The notes beneath the pieces are model-generated. The model was given only the letters and a program-made list of their open reading frames with translations. It was not told the origin of the DNA and searched no databases. Positions 8,097-15,189 of a stretch of 32,787 nt of DNA are shown in pieces (the first letter of the stretch is position 1; the number at the start of each line of letters is the position of its first letter). Origin of the DNA: Streptosporangiaceae bacterium. Its GTDB lineage: Bacteria; Actinomycetota; Actinomycetes; Streptosporangiales; Streptosporangiaceae. The stretch lies in NCBI GenBank assembly GCA_025934635.1, contig JAICWX010000067.1, positions 1-32,787 of the forward strand, given 5' to 3'. The position numbers and the translations under genes were made by a program.

Positions 8097-9167
8097 ATGC
8101 CGGTCGCCGGATCGGCGCTGCCGGGTATCGACGCCGGGCAGGTGGAGCGCTGGCTCGTCCAGCACGTCGAGGGCCTGACCGCCCCGGTGACGTTCTCGCT
8201 CGTCTCGGGCGGCCGCTCGAACCTGACCTACCGGCTCACCGGCGCGGCCGGCGCTGTCTATGCCCTGCGCCGCCCGCCCACCGGGGGAGTGCTGAGCACC
8301 GCGCACGACGTGAGCCGGGAATGGCGGTTCATCTCGGCGATGGCGCCGACGGCGGTCCCCGTGCCGGCGCCGGTGGCCTACTGCGCCGATGCCGCGGTCA
8401 CCGGCGCCGCGTTCTACGTGATGGGGTTCGTCGACGGCCTGGTGCTCGCGGACGACGAGGCCGGGCTGGCGCTGGCCCCGCGGGCCCGGCCCGCCGCGGC
8501 TGAGAACCTCGTCGACGTGCTGGTCGCGCTGCACGCCCTCGACCCCGCCGCGGTCGGCCTGGGCGACATGGTGCGCAAGACCGGCTACGTCGAGCGGCAG
8601 CTGCGCCGCTGGCACGCGCAGGTGCACGCGACCGAACCGCCCGAGACCCCGCTGCTCGACGAGGTGCACGACCTGCTCGCCCGCCGCATCCCCGCGCAGG
8701 CCAGCGGCATCGTGCACGGCGACTACCGGGCGGGGAACATCTCGTTCGGCCCGGACGGGGCCGTCCTGGCCGTCTTCGACTGGGAGCTCGCCACCTCCGG
8801 TGACCCGCTGGCCGACCTCGGCTGGCTGGCCGCGACCTGGCAGGACCCGGAGGAGCCGCTGCCGCCGGCCACGCCGGGGCCGAGCGCCGTGCCCGGCTTC
8901 CCGGCCCGGGCCGAGCTGGTGGAGCGTTACGCCCGGCTGTCGGGCCGGGACACCGCGGACCTGCCGTACTGGGTGGCGTTCGCGCGCTGGCGGTCGGCCT
9001 GCATCAACGTCGGCGTCCGGGCCCGCTACCTGGCCGGGCACATGGGGGACGACGGCTTCGCCGCCCGGCTGGCGGCACCGGCCGGGACCCGCGCACCCGG
9101 CCTGGCCGGGGAGCGCCTCGTGCTGGCCGAGGCCGCCCGCGACGCGCTGCGCGCGGGCAGCATCTGA
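8097..9167 (+). CDS. Phosphotransferase-family kinase-like protein (APH fold, ACAD10/11-associated type)
   Basis: This is an aminoglycoside-phosphotransferase-fold protein of about 356 residues. The start ATG 8097 is chosen because a GAGGGAGGA ribosome site lies directly upstream and family similarity begins here (VERWLVQHVEGL). Key motifs are the nucleotide loop SGGRSNLTYRL, the catalytic HGDYRAGN (His207, Asp209, Asn214) and the metal-binding Asp228 in DWELATSGDPLADLGW. In animals the same domain is fused to an acyl-CoA dehydrogenase (ACAD10/11) that handles 4-hydroxy acids through phosphorylation. Here the dehydrogenase is the next gene, 30 bases downstream, which supports the same chemistry. 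Antibiotic resistance is unlikely. Confidence 0.9.
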   Translation: MPVAGSALPGIDAGQVERWLVQHVEGLTAPVTFSLVSGGRSNLTYRLTGAAGAVYALRRPPTGGVLSTAHDVSREWRFISAMAPTAVPVPAPVAYCADAAVTGAAFYVMGFVDGLVLADDEAGLALAPRARPAAAENLVDVLVALHALDPAAVGLGDMVRKTGYVERQLRRWHAQVHATEPPETPLLDEVHDLLARRIPAQASGIVHGDYRAGNISFGPDGAVLAVFDWELATSGDPLADLGWLAATWQDPEEPLPPATPGPSAVPGFPARAELVERYARLSGRDTADLPYWVAFARWRSACINVGVRARYLAGHMGDDGFAARLAAPAGTRAPGLAGERLVLAEAARDALRAGSI

Positions 9168-9197
9168 CATGATCGCCAACCGGTAAGGAGTCAGGAC

Positions 9198-10466
9198 ATG
9201 GCGTGGGATTTCTCGACCGACCCGGAGTTCCAGGACAAGCTCGACTGGGTCGAGCGGTTCTGCCAGGACAAGGTCGAGCCGCTCGACCTGGTCTTCCCGC
9301 ACGCGGTGCGCTGGCCTGACCCGGCCGTGAAGGGGTACGTCCGCGAGCTGCAGCAAGAAGTCAAGGACCAGGGCCTGTGGGCGATTTTCCTGGACCGGGA
9401 GCTGGGCGGCCCCGGCTTCGGGCAGCTCAAGCTGGGCCTGCTCAACGAGGTGATCGGCCGCTACCCGGGGGCGCCGCAGATGTTCGGCGCGTCGGCGCCC
9501 GACACCGGGAACATGGAGATCCTCGCGGCCTACGGCACCGAGGAGCAGAAGAAGCGCTGGCTCGAGCCGCTGCTCAACCAGGACATGTTCTCGGCCTACT
9601 CGATGACCGAGCCGCAGGGCGGCAGCGACCCGAACCTGTTCAAGACCCATGCCGAACGGGACGGCGATGAGTGGGTCATCAACGGCGAGAAGTGGTTCAC
9701 CTCGGCGGGCCGGGTGGCCGACCTGCTGTTCGTGATGTGCACCAACGGCATGTTCGTGGTGCCCCGCACCACCCCCGGCGTGGAGATCATGCCGGAGCCG
9801 CGGAACCATAACCACATCGTCTACCGCGACGTCCGGGTGCCCCTGGACCACCTGCTCGGCCCCGAGAACGGCGCCAAGGTCCTGGCTCAGCGCCGCCTCG
9901 GCGGCGGCCGCATCCACCACGCCATGCGCACGATCGCGCAGTGCAAGCTGGCCTTCGACATGATGTGCGAGCGGGCACTGTCCCGCCAGTCGCACGGCAG
10001 CCTCATCGGCGAGCACCAGATGGTGCAGGAGAAGATCGCCGAGTCCTACGCCGCGATCAAGATGCTGCGGCTGTTCGTGCTCGAGACCGCCTGGAAGATC
10101 GACCAGACCTCGACGCTCGAGGCCCGCACCGACATCGCGGCGGTGAAGTTCACCATGGCCCGGGTGCTGCGCGAGGTGTCCTTCAACGCGCTGCACATCC
10201 TGGGCTCCCTCGGCACCACCGACCTCACGCCCATCCAGGCCATGTACGCGGCCGCCCCGACCATGGGCATCGCCGACGGCGTCGACGAGGTGCACATCGC
10301 CACCGTGGCCCGCCGGGTGCTGCGGGGCTACCGCCCGCACGAGGGCAACTGGCCCACCGAGTACCTCCCGGCCAAGCGCGAAGCGGCCCGGCAGCGGATC
10401 CAGCCCGTCCTCGATGCCCGGCCTGACCTCGCCCGCGCGGCGGAGGCGTACGCCGGCCGCCGGTAA
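9198..10466 (+). CDS. Acyl-CoA dehydrogenase, ACAD10/11-like
   Basis: This 422-residue flavoprotein dehydrogenates an acyl-CoA at the alpha-beta position. It has the family's FAD/substrate motif (YSMTEPQGGSDPNLF), the WVINGEKWFTSAG segment and a C-terminal helical domain with ADGVDEVHIATVARRVLRGY. An AAGGAG site precedes ATG 9198. It follows the APH-fold kinase gene, the bacterial counterpart of ACAD10/11 fusions, suggesting that the pair converts phosphorylated 4-hydroxyacyl-CoA; this is inferred from the family. The stop codon sits in the loop of a 14-bp hairpin (10450-10481), and the last 139 bases overlap the antisense read-through of the truncated pump gene. Confidence 0.93.
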   Translation: MAWDFSTDPEFQDKLDWVERFCQDKVEPLDLVFPHAVRWPDPAVKGYVRELQQEVKDQGLWAIFLDRELGGPGFGQLKLGLLNEVIGRYPGAPQMFGASAPDTGNMEILAAYGTEEQKKRWLEPLLNQDMFSAYSMTEPQGGSDPNLFKTHAERDGDEWVINGEKWFTSAGRVADLLFVMCTNGMFVVPRTTPGVEIMPEPRNHNHIVYRDVRVPLDHLLGPENGAKVLAQRRLGGGRIHHAMRTIAQCKLAFDMMCERALSRQSHGSLIGEHQMVQEKIAESYAAIKMLRLFVLETAWKIDQTSTLEARTDIAAVKFTMARVLREVSFNALHILGSLGTTDLTPIQAMYAAAPTMGIADGVDEVHIATVARRVLRGYRPHEGNWPTEYLPAKREAARQRIQPVLDARPDLARAAEAYAGRR

Positions 10467-11776
10467 GCCGGCGGCCGGCGTGTGAGCTGGCCGGTGACGC
10501 CGATCGTGACACCGACCGGCCGGGCCGTCTGGAAGATCCCGGAGGCCATCCCGCTGCGCTCGTCCGGCACGTGGTTCAGGGCGAGCTGCGTCAGCGGCGT
10601 GAGCGCGAACCCGCTGCCGAGCCCGGCGACCGCCATCCCGGCGGTGACGCCGAGCAGTCCGGCCCCCTGGTGGACGCCCGTGAGCAGCAGCATCCCGCCG
10701 GCCAGCAGGGCGAGGCCGGTCGCCGGCAGGAGCGCGCCCGGCCCGCGGCCGAGCAGGCGTCCCGCCAGCGGGGAGACGATCATGAAGGGCAGGATGGTCG
10801 GCAGGTAGACCAGGCCGGCCTGCAGGGCGTCGTACTGCTGGGTTCCCTGCAGGAACAGGCTGAGGTAGACCAGGATGCCGAAGTAGGCCGCACCCGCCAG
10901 GGCAACCGTGACGATCGACCCGGTGAACGTGCGGTCCCGGAACAGGCGCAGGTCCAGCAGGCCGTCGGCGGCCCGCCGCTCGACGGCGACGAAAATCACC
11001 AGGGCCGCTACTCCCGCCACGGCGGCCGCCAGGACCCCGGCGCTGGTCCACCCGGCGTCGCCGGCCCGCAGCGCGGCGTACATCAGCGCGCCCAGCCCGA
11101 GCGTGAACGTCGCGACGCCCGCGTAGTCGAACCGCGCCCGGTCCTCCCGGCCCGTCTGGTCACGCAGTTCCGGCAGGATGACCCGGGCCGCCACGGCGAT
11201 GAGCACGGCCACCGGCACGTTCGCGAGGAACACCGACCGCCAGCCGAGCAGGTCGGTGAGCAGGCCGCCCGCCAGCGGGCCGACCACGAACGACAGGGCC
11301 GCGATGGCGCTGTAGATGCCGAGCGCCCGGCCCCGTTCCCGGGGCGGGTAGACGCCGGCCAGCACGGCCAGCCCGCTGGCGGTCACCACGGCGACCGCGG
11401 CGCCCTGCGCGGCGCGGGCCAGGTCCAGCATGAGCGCCGACGAGGACAGGCCGCAGGCCGCTGAGGCGGTCGCGAAGGCCAGCAGGCCAGCCACGAACAC
11501 CCGGCGCCGGCCGAACCGGTCGCTCAGTTTCCCGGCCGTGACCAGGAGCGCCGCGCTGAACAGGGCGAACGCGTTGACGACCCACTGGACCTCGCCGAGG
11601 CTGGCGGCGAAGGTGCGCTGGATATCGGGCAGGGCGAGGTTGACCGCGGTCGTGTCGAGGCCGGCCAGGAAACCGGCCCCGGCCGCGCTCGGCAGCGTCC
11701 AGCGGCTTCGCCGGCTGACGGCCGGCGCCGCCAGTTTCTCCTGCCGGGGTGATGCAGTGTGCTGAGGGGGTGACAT
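10328..11776 (-). CDS. DHA2-family MFS multidrug efflux transporter, C-terminally truncated
   Basis: This is a drug:H+ antiporter of the EmrB/QacA type. Start ATG 11776 follows a GGAGG site. Motif A-like GKLSDRFGRRRV, motif C-like ALSFVVGPLAGGLL and about 13 hydrophobic segments are readable. Family similarity stops at GIFQTARPVGVTIGVTG, around base 10490. Beyond that the frame runs through the neighbouring gene's hairpin and about 139 bases antisense to its coding end, giving an arginine-rich tail of no family resemblance. The final helix of a 14-helix pump is therefore missing, and a deletion probably joined it to the dehydrogenase gene. It may be non-functional, although the promoter and operators look intact. 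Regulation is likely by the divergent TetR protein. Confidence 0.85.
   Translation of the reverse strand: MSPPQHTASPRQEKLAAPAVSRRSRWTLPSAAGAGFLAGLDTTAVNLALPDIQRTFAASLGEVQWVVNAFALFSAALLVTAGKLSDRFGRRRVFVAGLLAFATASAACGLSSSALMLDLARAAQGAAVAVVTASGLAVLAGVYPPRERGRALGIYSAIAALSFVVGPLAGGLLTDLLGWRSVFLANVPVAVLIAVAARVILPELRDQTGREDRARFDYAGVATFTLGLGALMYAALRAGDAGWTSAGVLAAAVAGVAALVIFVAVERRAADGLLDLRLFRDRTFTGSIVTVALAGAAYFGILVYLSLFLQGTQQYDALQAGLVYLPTILPFMIVSPLAGRLLGRGPGALLPATGLALLAGGMLLLTGVHQGAGLLGVTAGMAVAGLGSGFALTPLTQLALNHVPDERSGMASGIFQTARPVGVTIGVTGQLTRRPPAYRRPAYASAARARSGRASRTGWIRCRAASRLAGRYSVGQLPSCGR
10450..10481 (+). terminator. 14-bp hairpin with the acyl-CoA dehydrogenase stop codon in its loop
   Basis: The arm ACGCCGGCCGCCGG (10450-10463) and its exact complement (10468-10481) flank the 4-base loop TAAG, which holds the TAA stop. 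The left arm is coding sequence. No T-run follows. It is a probable terminator for the kinase-dehydrogenase pair, and also lies in the path of the oppositely transcribed pump gene. Confidence 0.7.
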
Positions 11777-11798
11777 GGTGATGCCCTCCAATCCCTTC

Positions 11799-11817
11799 TC
11801 TTGTTTGGTGTACAAGA
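11799..11817. promoter_or_regulatory. Operator 1: TCTTGT-N7-ACAAGA
   Basis: This 19-base dyad (TCTTGTTTGGTGTACAAGA) lies in the leader of the efflux pump gene, 22 bases upstream of its start. It shares 16 of 19 positions with operator 2, which is 32 bases further on. It is a likely binding site for the adjacent TetR protein. Confidence 0.8.
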
Positions 11818-11830
11818 CGATAACACGGGC

Positions 11831-11849
11831 TCTTGTCTGATGTACAAGA
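11831..11849. promoter_or_regulatory. Operator 2: TCTTGT-N7-ACAAGA
   Basis: This second 19-base dyad (TCTTGTCTGATGTACAAGA) has the same arms as operator 1. The two start points are 32 bases apart, close to three helical turns, so bound dimers would lie on the same DNA face. It overlaps the expected -35 position of the TetR gene's own promoter. Confidence 0.8.
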
Positions 11850-11864
11850 GATATTCCGGCGCTC

Positions 11865-11870
11865 TACACT
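11865..11870 (+). promoter_or_regulatory. Probable -10 box (TACACT) of a leaderless TetR transcript
   Basis: TACACT fits the actinobacterial TAnnnT -10 pattern and ends six bases before the GTG start at 11877. Transcription would therefore begin at or next to the start codon. No ribosome site is visible, consistent with a leaderless mRNA. Confidence 0.55.
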
Positions 11871-11876
11871 GGCCCG

Positions 11877-12524
11877 GTGCCGAAGACGCGAAGCGCGCAG
11901 GGGGACGGCGACCTGCCTGCGATCACCCAGCGGATGGTGCTCGATGCCGCGATCCGGCTCGTGCGCACGCACGGCGTCGACGGCCTCAGCGTGCGCCGGG
12001 TCGCCAGCGAGCTGGACGTGTGGCCGACGACGATCTACTACCACGTCGGCGGGACCAAGGACGGCCTGCTGGCACTCACCCTCGACGCCATCGCGGGCGA
12101 GCTCGAGCTGCCCGCCCCTGGTGATGGCTCGTGGCCGGAGGCGGTCGAGGAGATCGCCGGGCGGGTGCGCGCCGGGGTCGCCGGGTATCCCGGCGTGGCC
12201 GCCTACCTGCTGACCGCCCCGGCCCCGGGACCGAACGCGCAGCGGATCATGGAACGGCTCCTCGCGCTCCTGACCGAGGGGGCCGGGCTGCCGGTGCTAG
12301 CGGCCTTCGACGCGTATCAGGTGCTGATGGCCTTCATCCTCAACTATGTCCAGCGCGCGGAGCAGGGCACCACGGCCAGCCGGATCGCCCGCTACGCCGA
12401 GCTGGGTACCCGTGATGACCTCCCGCTCACCGCGCTCGTCGCCCGGGCCCTGCCCGCCGATGACGACGAGCGGTTCCGCGGCGGCCTCCGCCTCGTCCTC
12501 GCCGGCATCGCCGCGACCCGATAA
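11877..12524 (+). CDS. TetR-family transcriptional regulator of the adjacent efflux gene
   Basis: This 215-residue repressor has an N-terminal helix-turn-helix at about residues 37-57 (LSVRRVASELDVWPTTIYYHV) and a helical ligand domain with the TetR_C profile (AYLLTAPAPGPNA, FILNYVQ). The GTG start is placed by the beginning of TetR similarity and a -10 box six bases upstream. It diverges from the pump gene; the gap between them holds two matched 19-base operators, so it most likely represses both the pump and itself until a drug-like ligand binds. The ligand is unknown. Confidence 0.92.
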   Translation: MPKTRSAQGDGDLPAITQRMVLDAAIRLVRTHGVDGLSVRRVASELDVWPTTIYYHVGGTKDGLLALTLDAIAGELELPAPGDGSWPEAVEEIAGRVRAGVAGYPGVAAYLLTAPAPGPNAQRIMERLLALLTEGAGLPVLAAFDAYQVLMAFILNYVQRAEQGTTASRIARYAELGTRDDLPLTALVARALPADDDERFRGGLRLVLAGIAATR

Positions 12525-12547
12525 GGCTCGTCCGCAAATAAGGCTGC

Positions 12548-13198
12548 TCAGGCACCGGGTGCGAAGTCGATCCGCTCGACCGACTCGCCGCGGCCGACGA
12601 GGACGACGGCCACCATGTGCGGCGGGAACAGGCCGTGCTCGACGACGCCGGGCGTCGATGACAGCCGGACGGCCAGCGCCGCCGGGTCATCGACCGGCCC
12701 CTGGTAGTCGGCGATCACCCCGCCGTCGGGGCTCAGCGGGACATCGCGCAGCGAGGCCGGGTCGACCCGGCGCATGGTGGCGTGCAGTCCGTAGGACAGC
12801 AGCTCGAGCGGGACCGGGGCGTGCAGGGCCGGGACCGGCTTGGAGGAGTCGGCGATCACGACGAACCGGTCCGCGGCCCCGGCCACGATCTTCTCCCGGG
12901 TGTGCGCGCCGCCGCCGCCCTTGACCAGCCAGCCGTCCGGGGTGATCTGGTCGGCGCCGTCGATGGTGATGTCGAACCGGTCGATGCTGGTGACGTCCTC
13001 GATCTGCAGGCCCAGTTCGCGCGCGGCCTGCTCGGTCCGCGGCGACGTGGCGGCGCAGACGATGCGCAGGGACCGCTTGGCCAGGGCGGGAAGCAGGTAG
13101 GCGACGGTCGAGCCGGTGCCGAGCCCGACGGTCATGCCGTTCTCGACCAGCTCCGCGGCCGCCTCCGCCGCGACCTGCTTCTCTCGCTCAATGCTCAT
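12548..13198 (-). CDS. rpiA: Ribose-5-phosphate isomerase A
   Basis: This cytoplasmic enzyme interconverts ribose 5-phosphate and ribulose 5-phosphate in the pentose phosphate pathway. The 216 residues carry GLGTGSTV (about 25-32), ITIDGADQIT (substrate and catalytic aspartates), KGGGGAHTREKIV (lysine and catalytic glutamate) and VIADSSK. Length is typical. Start ATG 13198 follows a GGGAGG site. A TAGGGT -10-like box lies upstream within the 90-base gap to the membrane protein gene, so it may have its own promoter. It converges with the TetR gene, leaving only 23 bases between them. Confidence 0.95.
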   Translation of the reverse strand: MSIEREKQVAAEAAAELVENGMTVGLGTGSTVAYLLPALAKRSLRIVCAATSPRTEQAARELGLQIEDVTSIDRFDITIDGADQITPDGWLVKGGGGAHTREKIVAGAADRFVVIADSSKPVPALHAPVPLELLSYGLHATMRRVDPASLRDVPLSPDGGVIADYQGPVDDPAALAVRLSSTPGVVEHGLFPPHMVAVVLVGRGESVERIDFAPGA

Positions 13199-13288
13199 GA
13201 CCGTGTGCCTCCCGGTAGCGGTCTTTTGCTGAGCATCACCCTACGGTCTGGAGCCGGCCCTACGAGCGGCCCACCCGCCGGCCGGAAA

Positions 13289-14212
13289 TTACGCCTCTTG
13301 CGGAGGCAGGGAGTCCGGGGTCGCCGGGGCGGTGGCGGCCGGAGGGCGGTGAAGGAGCCGCCCGGCCGCGGCGGCGCCGGCCCATCCGATGGTGGCGAAG
13401 ACCAAGATGGTGAAAAGCAGCAGGACCATGTTGTTGCCGATCCGGTCACTGATGGTGCCCCGCAGGGTGAAGCCGCCGTCCGCGTCGGGCGGCCCGCCGC
13501 CGATCACGGCGACCGCAATGGTGGTGTAGACGAACAGGCCGAGGCTGCTGGTGATGGCGGCGAGCCGGGCGATGCGCTTGCCGACGACCGGGTCACGGCT
13601 CCACCGGGCGCCGGCGGCGCCCACGAGGAACGGCACCGCGATCAGCTGCACCAGCCGGTGCCAGCCCACCGTGTTCGGCAGGACCTGGTCGAGGAAGGTG
13701 AACCCGGACACGGCCAGGAAGATCACCGCGATGAACAGGCCGCCGAGCAGGCCAGGCAGTACGACGCCGGGCCGGCGTACGAGAGCACTGGCACCGAGCA
13801 CGGCACCGAGCACGAAGACAGTCAGGATCGCAACCCAGATCCAGTCGCCGATGCCGAGACCGTAGCGGACCGCCATTCCGGCGTACAGGCCGACGGAACC
13901 GGCCGCGAGCACGATAAGCACCCAGACGCCGGCCGCGGCCCGTCCCCACGGGGGCAGCACGAGGGCGGCGCCGGTGCAGCCGAGCGCGAAGCGCATCCGC
14001 CGGAACCCGCCCTCGATGTGGCCGAGCTCACCGAGCATCGCCTGGCCCCACTCGGCCCGCTGAGGAGCCAGCAGGCCGGTCGCCCAGCGCATCAGGCGCA
14101 ACGGTGCGTCCTCCGCCGGGCCGTCCAGGAACCTGCGCGAATCGCGCCGGTACCACGTGATGAGAATGCCGAGCAAGATCACCATGGGGAGGAAGAACAG
14201 GCCGCCGATCAT
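13289..14212 (-). CDS. Multi-pass membrane protein paired with a PadR regulator
   Basis: This 307-residue protein begins with a hydrophobic helix. A cytoplasmic segment with EWGQAMLGELGHIEGGFRRMRFALG follows; that motif recurs in uncharacterised actinobacterial membrane proteins coupled to PadR regulators. About seven further hydrophobic segments complete it. Its ATG shares one base with the PadR stop codon (TAATG at 14210-14214), so the two are co-translated. No transport or enzyme motif is visible. It may be the target or sensor partner of the PadR protein, by analogy with other PadR-membrane protein pairs. Confidence 0.8.
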   Translation of the reverse strand: MIGGLFFLPMVILLGILITWYRRDSRRFLDGPAEDAPLRLMRWATGLLAPQRAEWGQAMLGELGHIEGGFRRMRFALGCTGAALVLPPWGRAAAGVWVLIVLAAGSVGLYAGMAVRYGLGIGDWIWVAILTVFVLGAVLGASALVRRPGVVLPGLLGGLFIAVIFLAVSGFTFLDQVLPNTVGWHRLVQLIAVPFLVGAAGARWSRDPVVGKRIARLAAITSSLGLFVYTTIAVAVIGGGPPDADGGFTLRGTISDRIGNNMVLLLFTILVFATIGWAGAAAAGRLLHRPPAATAPATPDSLPPQEA

Positions 14213-14526
14213 TACGCCTCACTCCAACGGTTATGCGTGGTCGGGACAGTCCGGCCGCCGCGGGCGGCGGTCAGCGCCGCCACGAACTCGCGTCCGTCGC
14301 CGGTCAGCCGGTACAGGTGGCGCGGCGGTCGGCTGCCTACGCCGGGTTCCCAGGACGTTTCCAGCAGGCCGCGGTCGGCCAGGCGGACCAGGATCGGGTA
14401 CAGCGAACCCGACTTCAGGTGCACCTCGGTGACCAGGTCGTAGCCGTAGCGCCACCGGGCCGGCTCGGCGGCCAGCGCCCGCAGGACGTTGATCGCTTGT
14501 GGCGAAGGAGGCCGGTTACGCTGCAT
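14212..14526 (-). CDS. PadR-family transcriptional regulator
   Basis: This 104-residue winged-helix repressor has the family pattern of an N-terminal helix pair (ALAAEPARWRYGYDLV), the recognition region LKSGSLYPILVRLADRGLLE and the wing SRPPRHLYRLTGDGREF. It lies first in a two-gene unit with the membrane protein. No ribosome site precedes ATG 14526; a TAGAGT -10 box is eight bases upstream, suggesting leaderless translation. A small dyad CTAC-TCAT-GTAG overlaps that box and could be its own operator. Confidence 0.9.
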   Translation of the reverse strand: MQRNRPPSPQAINVLRALAAEPARWRYGYDLVTEVHLKSGSLYPILVRLADRGLLETSWEPGVGSRPPRHLYRLTGDGREFVAALTAARGGRTVPTTHNRWSEA

Positions 14527-14534
14527 GAGGCTTA

Positions 14535-14549
14535 ACTCTACTCATGTAG
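14535..14549 (-). promoter_or_regulatory. Leaderless -10 box with overlapping dyad before padR-like gene
   Basis: Read on the minus strand, TAGAGT (14540-14535) fits TAnnnT and ends eight bases before the ATG. The dyad CTAC-TCAT-GTAG (14538-14549) overlaps it, which suits autorepression by the PadR product. Confidence 0.45.
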
Positions 14550-14640
14550 CGGTAATCGTCAAGACGTACATTCGCGCCGTCCTGTGGCCGCTGGGTCCGC
14601 ATCGCCGAACGGGGCGACGTCGCGGCCGCGGCTCAGGCCA

Positions 14641-15033
14641 CTAGTCGTCGGACCCGGTTTGAAGCGGGATTTCGGGCGGCGGCTTATCGCCGAATGCCGC
14701 CATTGCCGCTGACATCGCCCCGTAGTCTGTGGCGAAGTTCGCGTAGATCGAATATATGAGCGTAATGAAGATGCCGAGTTTGGTCCACAGGTTCGGCTGG
14801 CCGAAAAACAGGTAAACGATCGCCGGGAAATTGATCAGCCAGTAGATGACGCCGTAGAGGTGCACCTTGTACTGCGTGCGGGGATTGGTCTCCAGGTCGC
14901 TGACCAGATGCCGGGCCCAGTGGTGGCGCATGGCCGCCGTGCTGACGATGCGCCGGGTGACAGCCTGCTCATGGCGCAATGCCTTAATCTCGGCATGCAG
15001 TTCTTCCAGCTTCGCGCTCACGTCATCGGTCAT
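14641..15033 (-). CDS. Small two-helix membrane protein (2TM type), uncharacterised
   Basis: This 130-residue protein has an N-terminal coiled segment (about residues 5-30, LEELHAEIKALRHEQ), a basic linker and two adjacent hydrophobic helices (about 62-78 and 85-103) with a short NLWTK turn, resembling 2TM-domain proteins. The C-terminus is proline-rich and acidic. There is no ribosome site; a TACGAT -10 box lies nine bases before the ATG. Role unknown. It diverges from the FAD oxidoreductase gene. Confidence 0.7.
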   Translation of the reverse strand: MTDDVSAKLEELHAEIKALRHEQAVTRRIVSTAAMRHHWARHLVSDLETNPRTQYKVHLYGVIYWLINFPAIVYLFFGQPNLWTKLGIFITLIYSIYANFATDYGAMSAAMAAFGDKPPPEIPLQTGSDD

Positions 15034-15042
15034 GGCCGCCCG

Positions 15043-15048
15043 ATCGTA
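15043..15048 (-). promoter_or_regulatory. Probable -10 box (TACGAT) close to the start of the 2TM protein gene
   Basis: TACGAT on the minus strand matches TAnnnT and ends nine bases before the ATG at 15033. The transcript would have a leader of only a few bases or none. Confidence 0.4.
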
Positions 15049-15189
15049 GCACCGGCATCCTCCCGCCGGACCCAGTGCCGGCTACTCCTCCCGTAGTACC
15101 GCGAAGGCCGGCTAGTCCCTGCTGACCAGCAGAAAAGCGGTCTCTGGACAGGACGACAGGGCACCCCCGGGATCGAAATCATCGTTGCC

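Noticed and set aside
8097..9167. Aminoglycoside-resistance kinase
   Set aside because: The fold is shared, but the motifs and the adjacent acyl-CoA dehydrogenase fit the ACAD10/11-type metabolic branch.
7944..11051. Very long minus-strand frame spanning kinase, dehydrogenase and pump genes
   Set aside because: It crosses three genuine genes in a different frame and shows no family motif.
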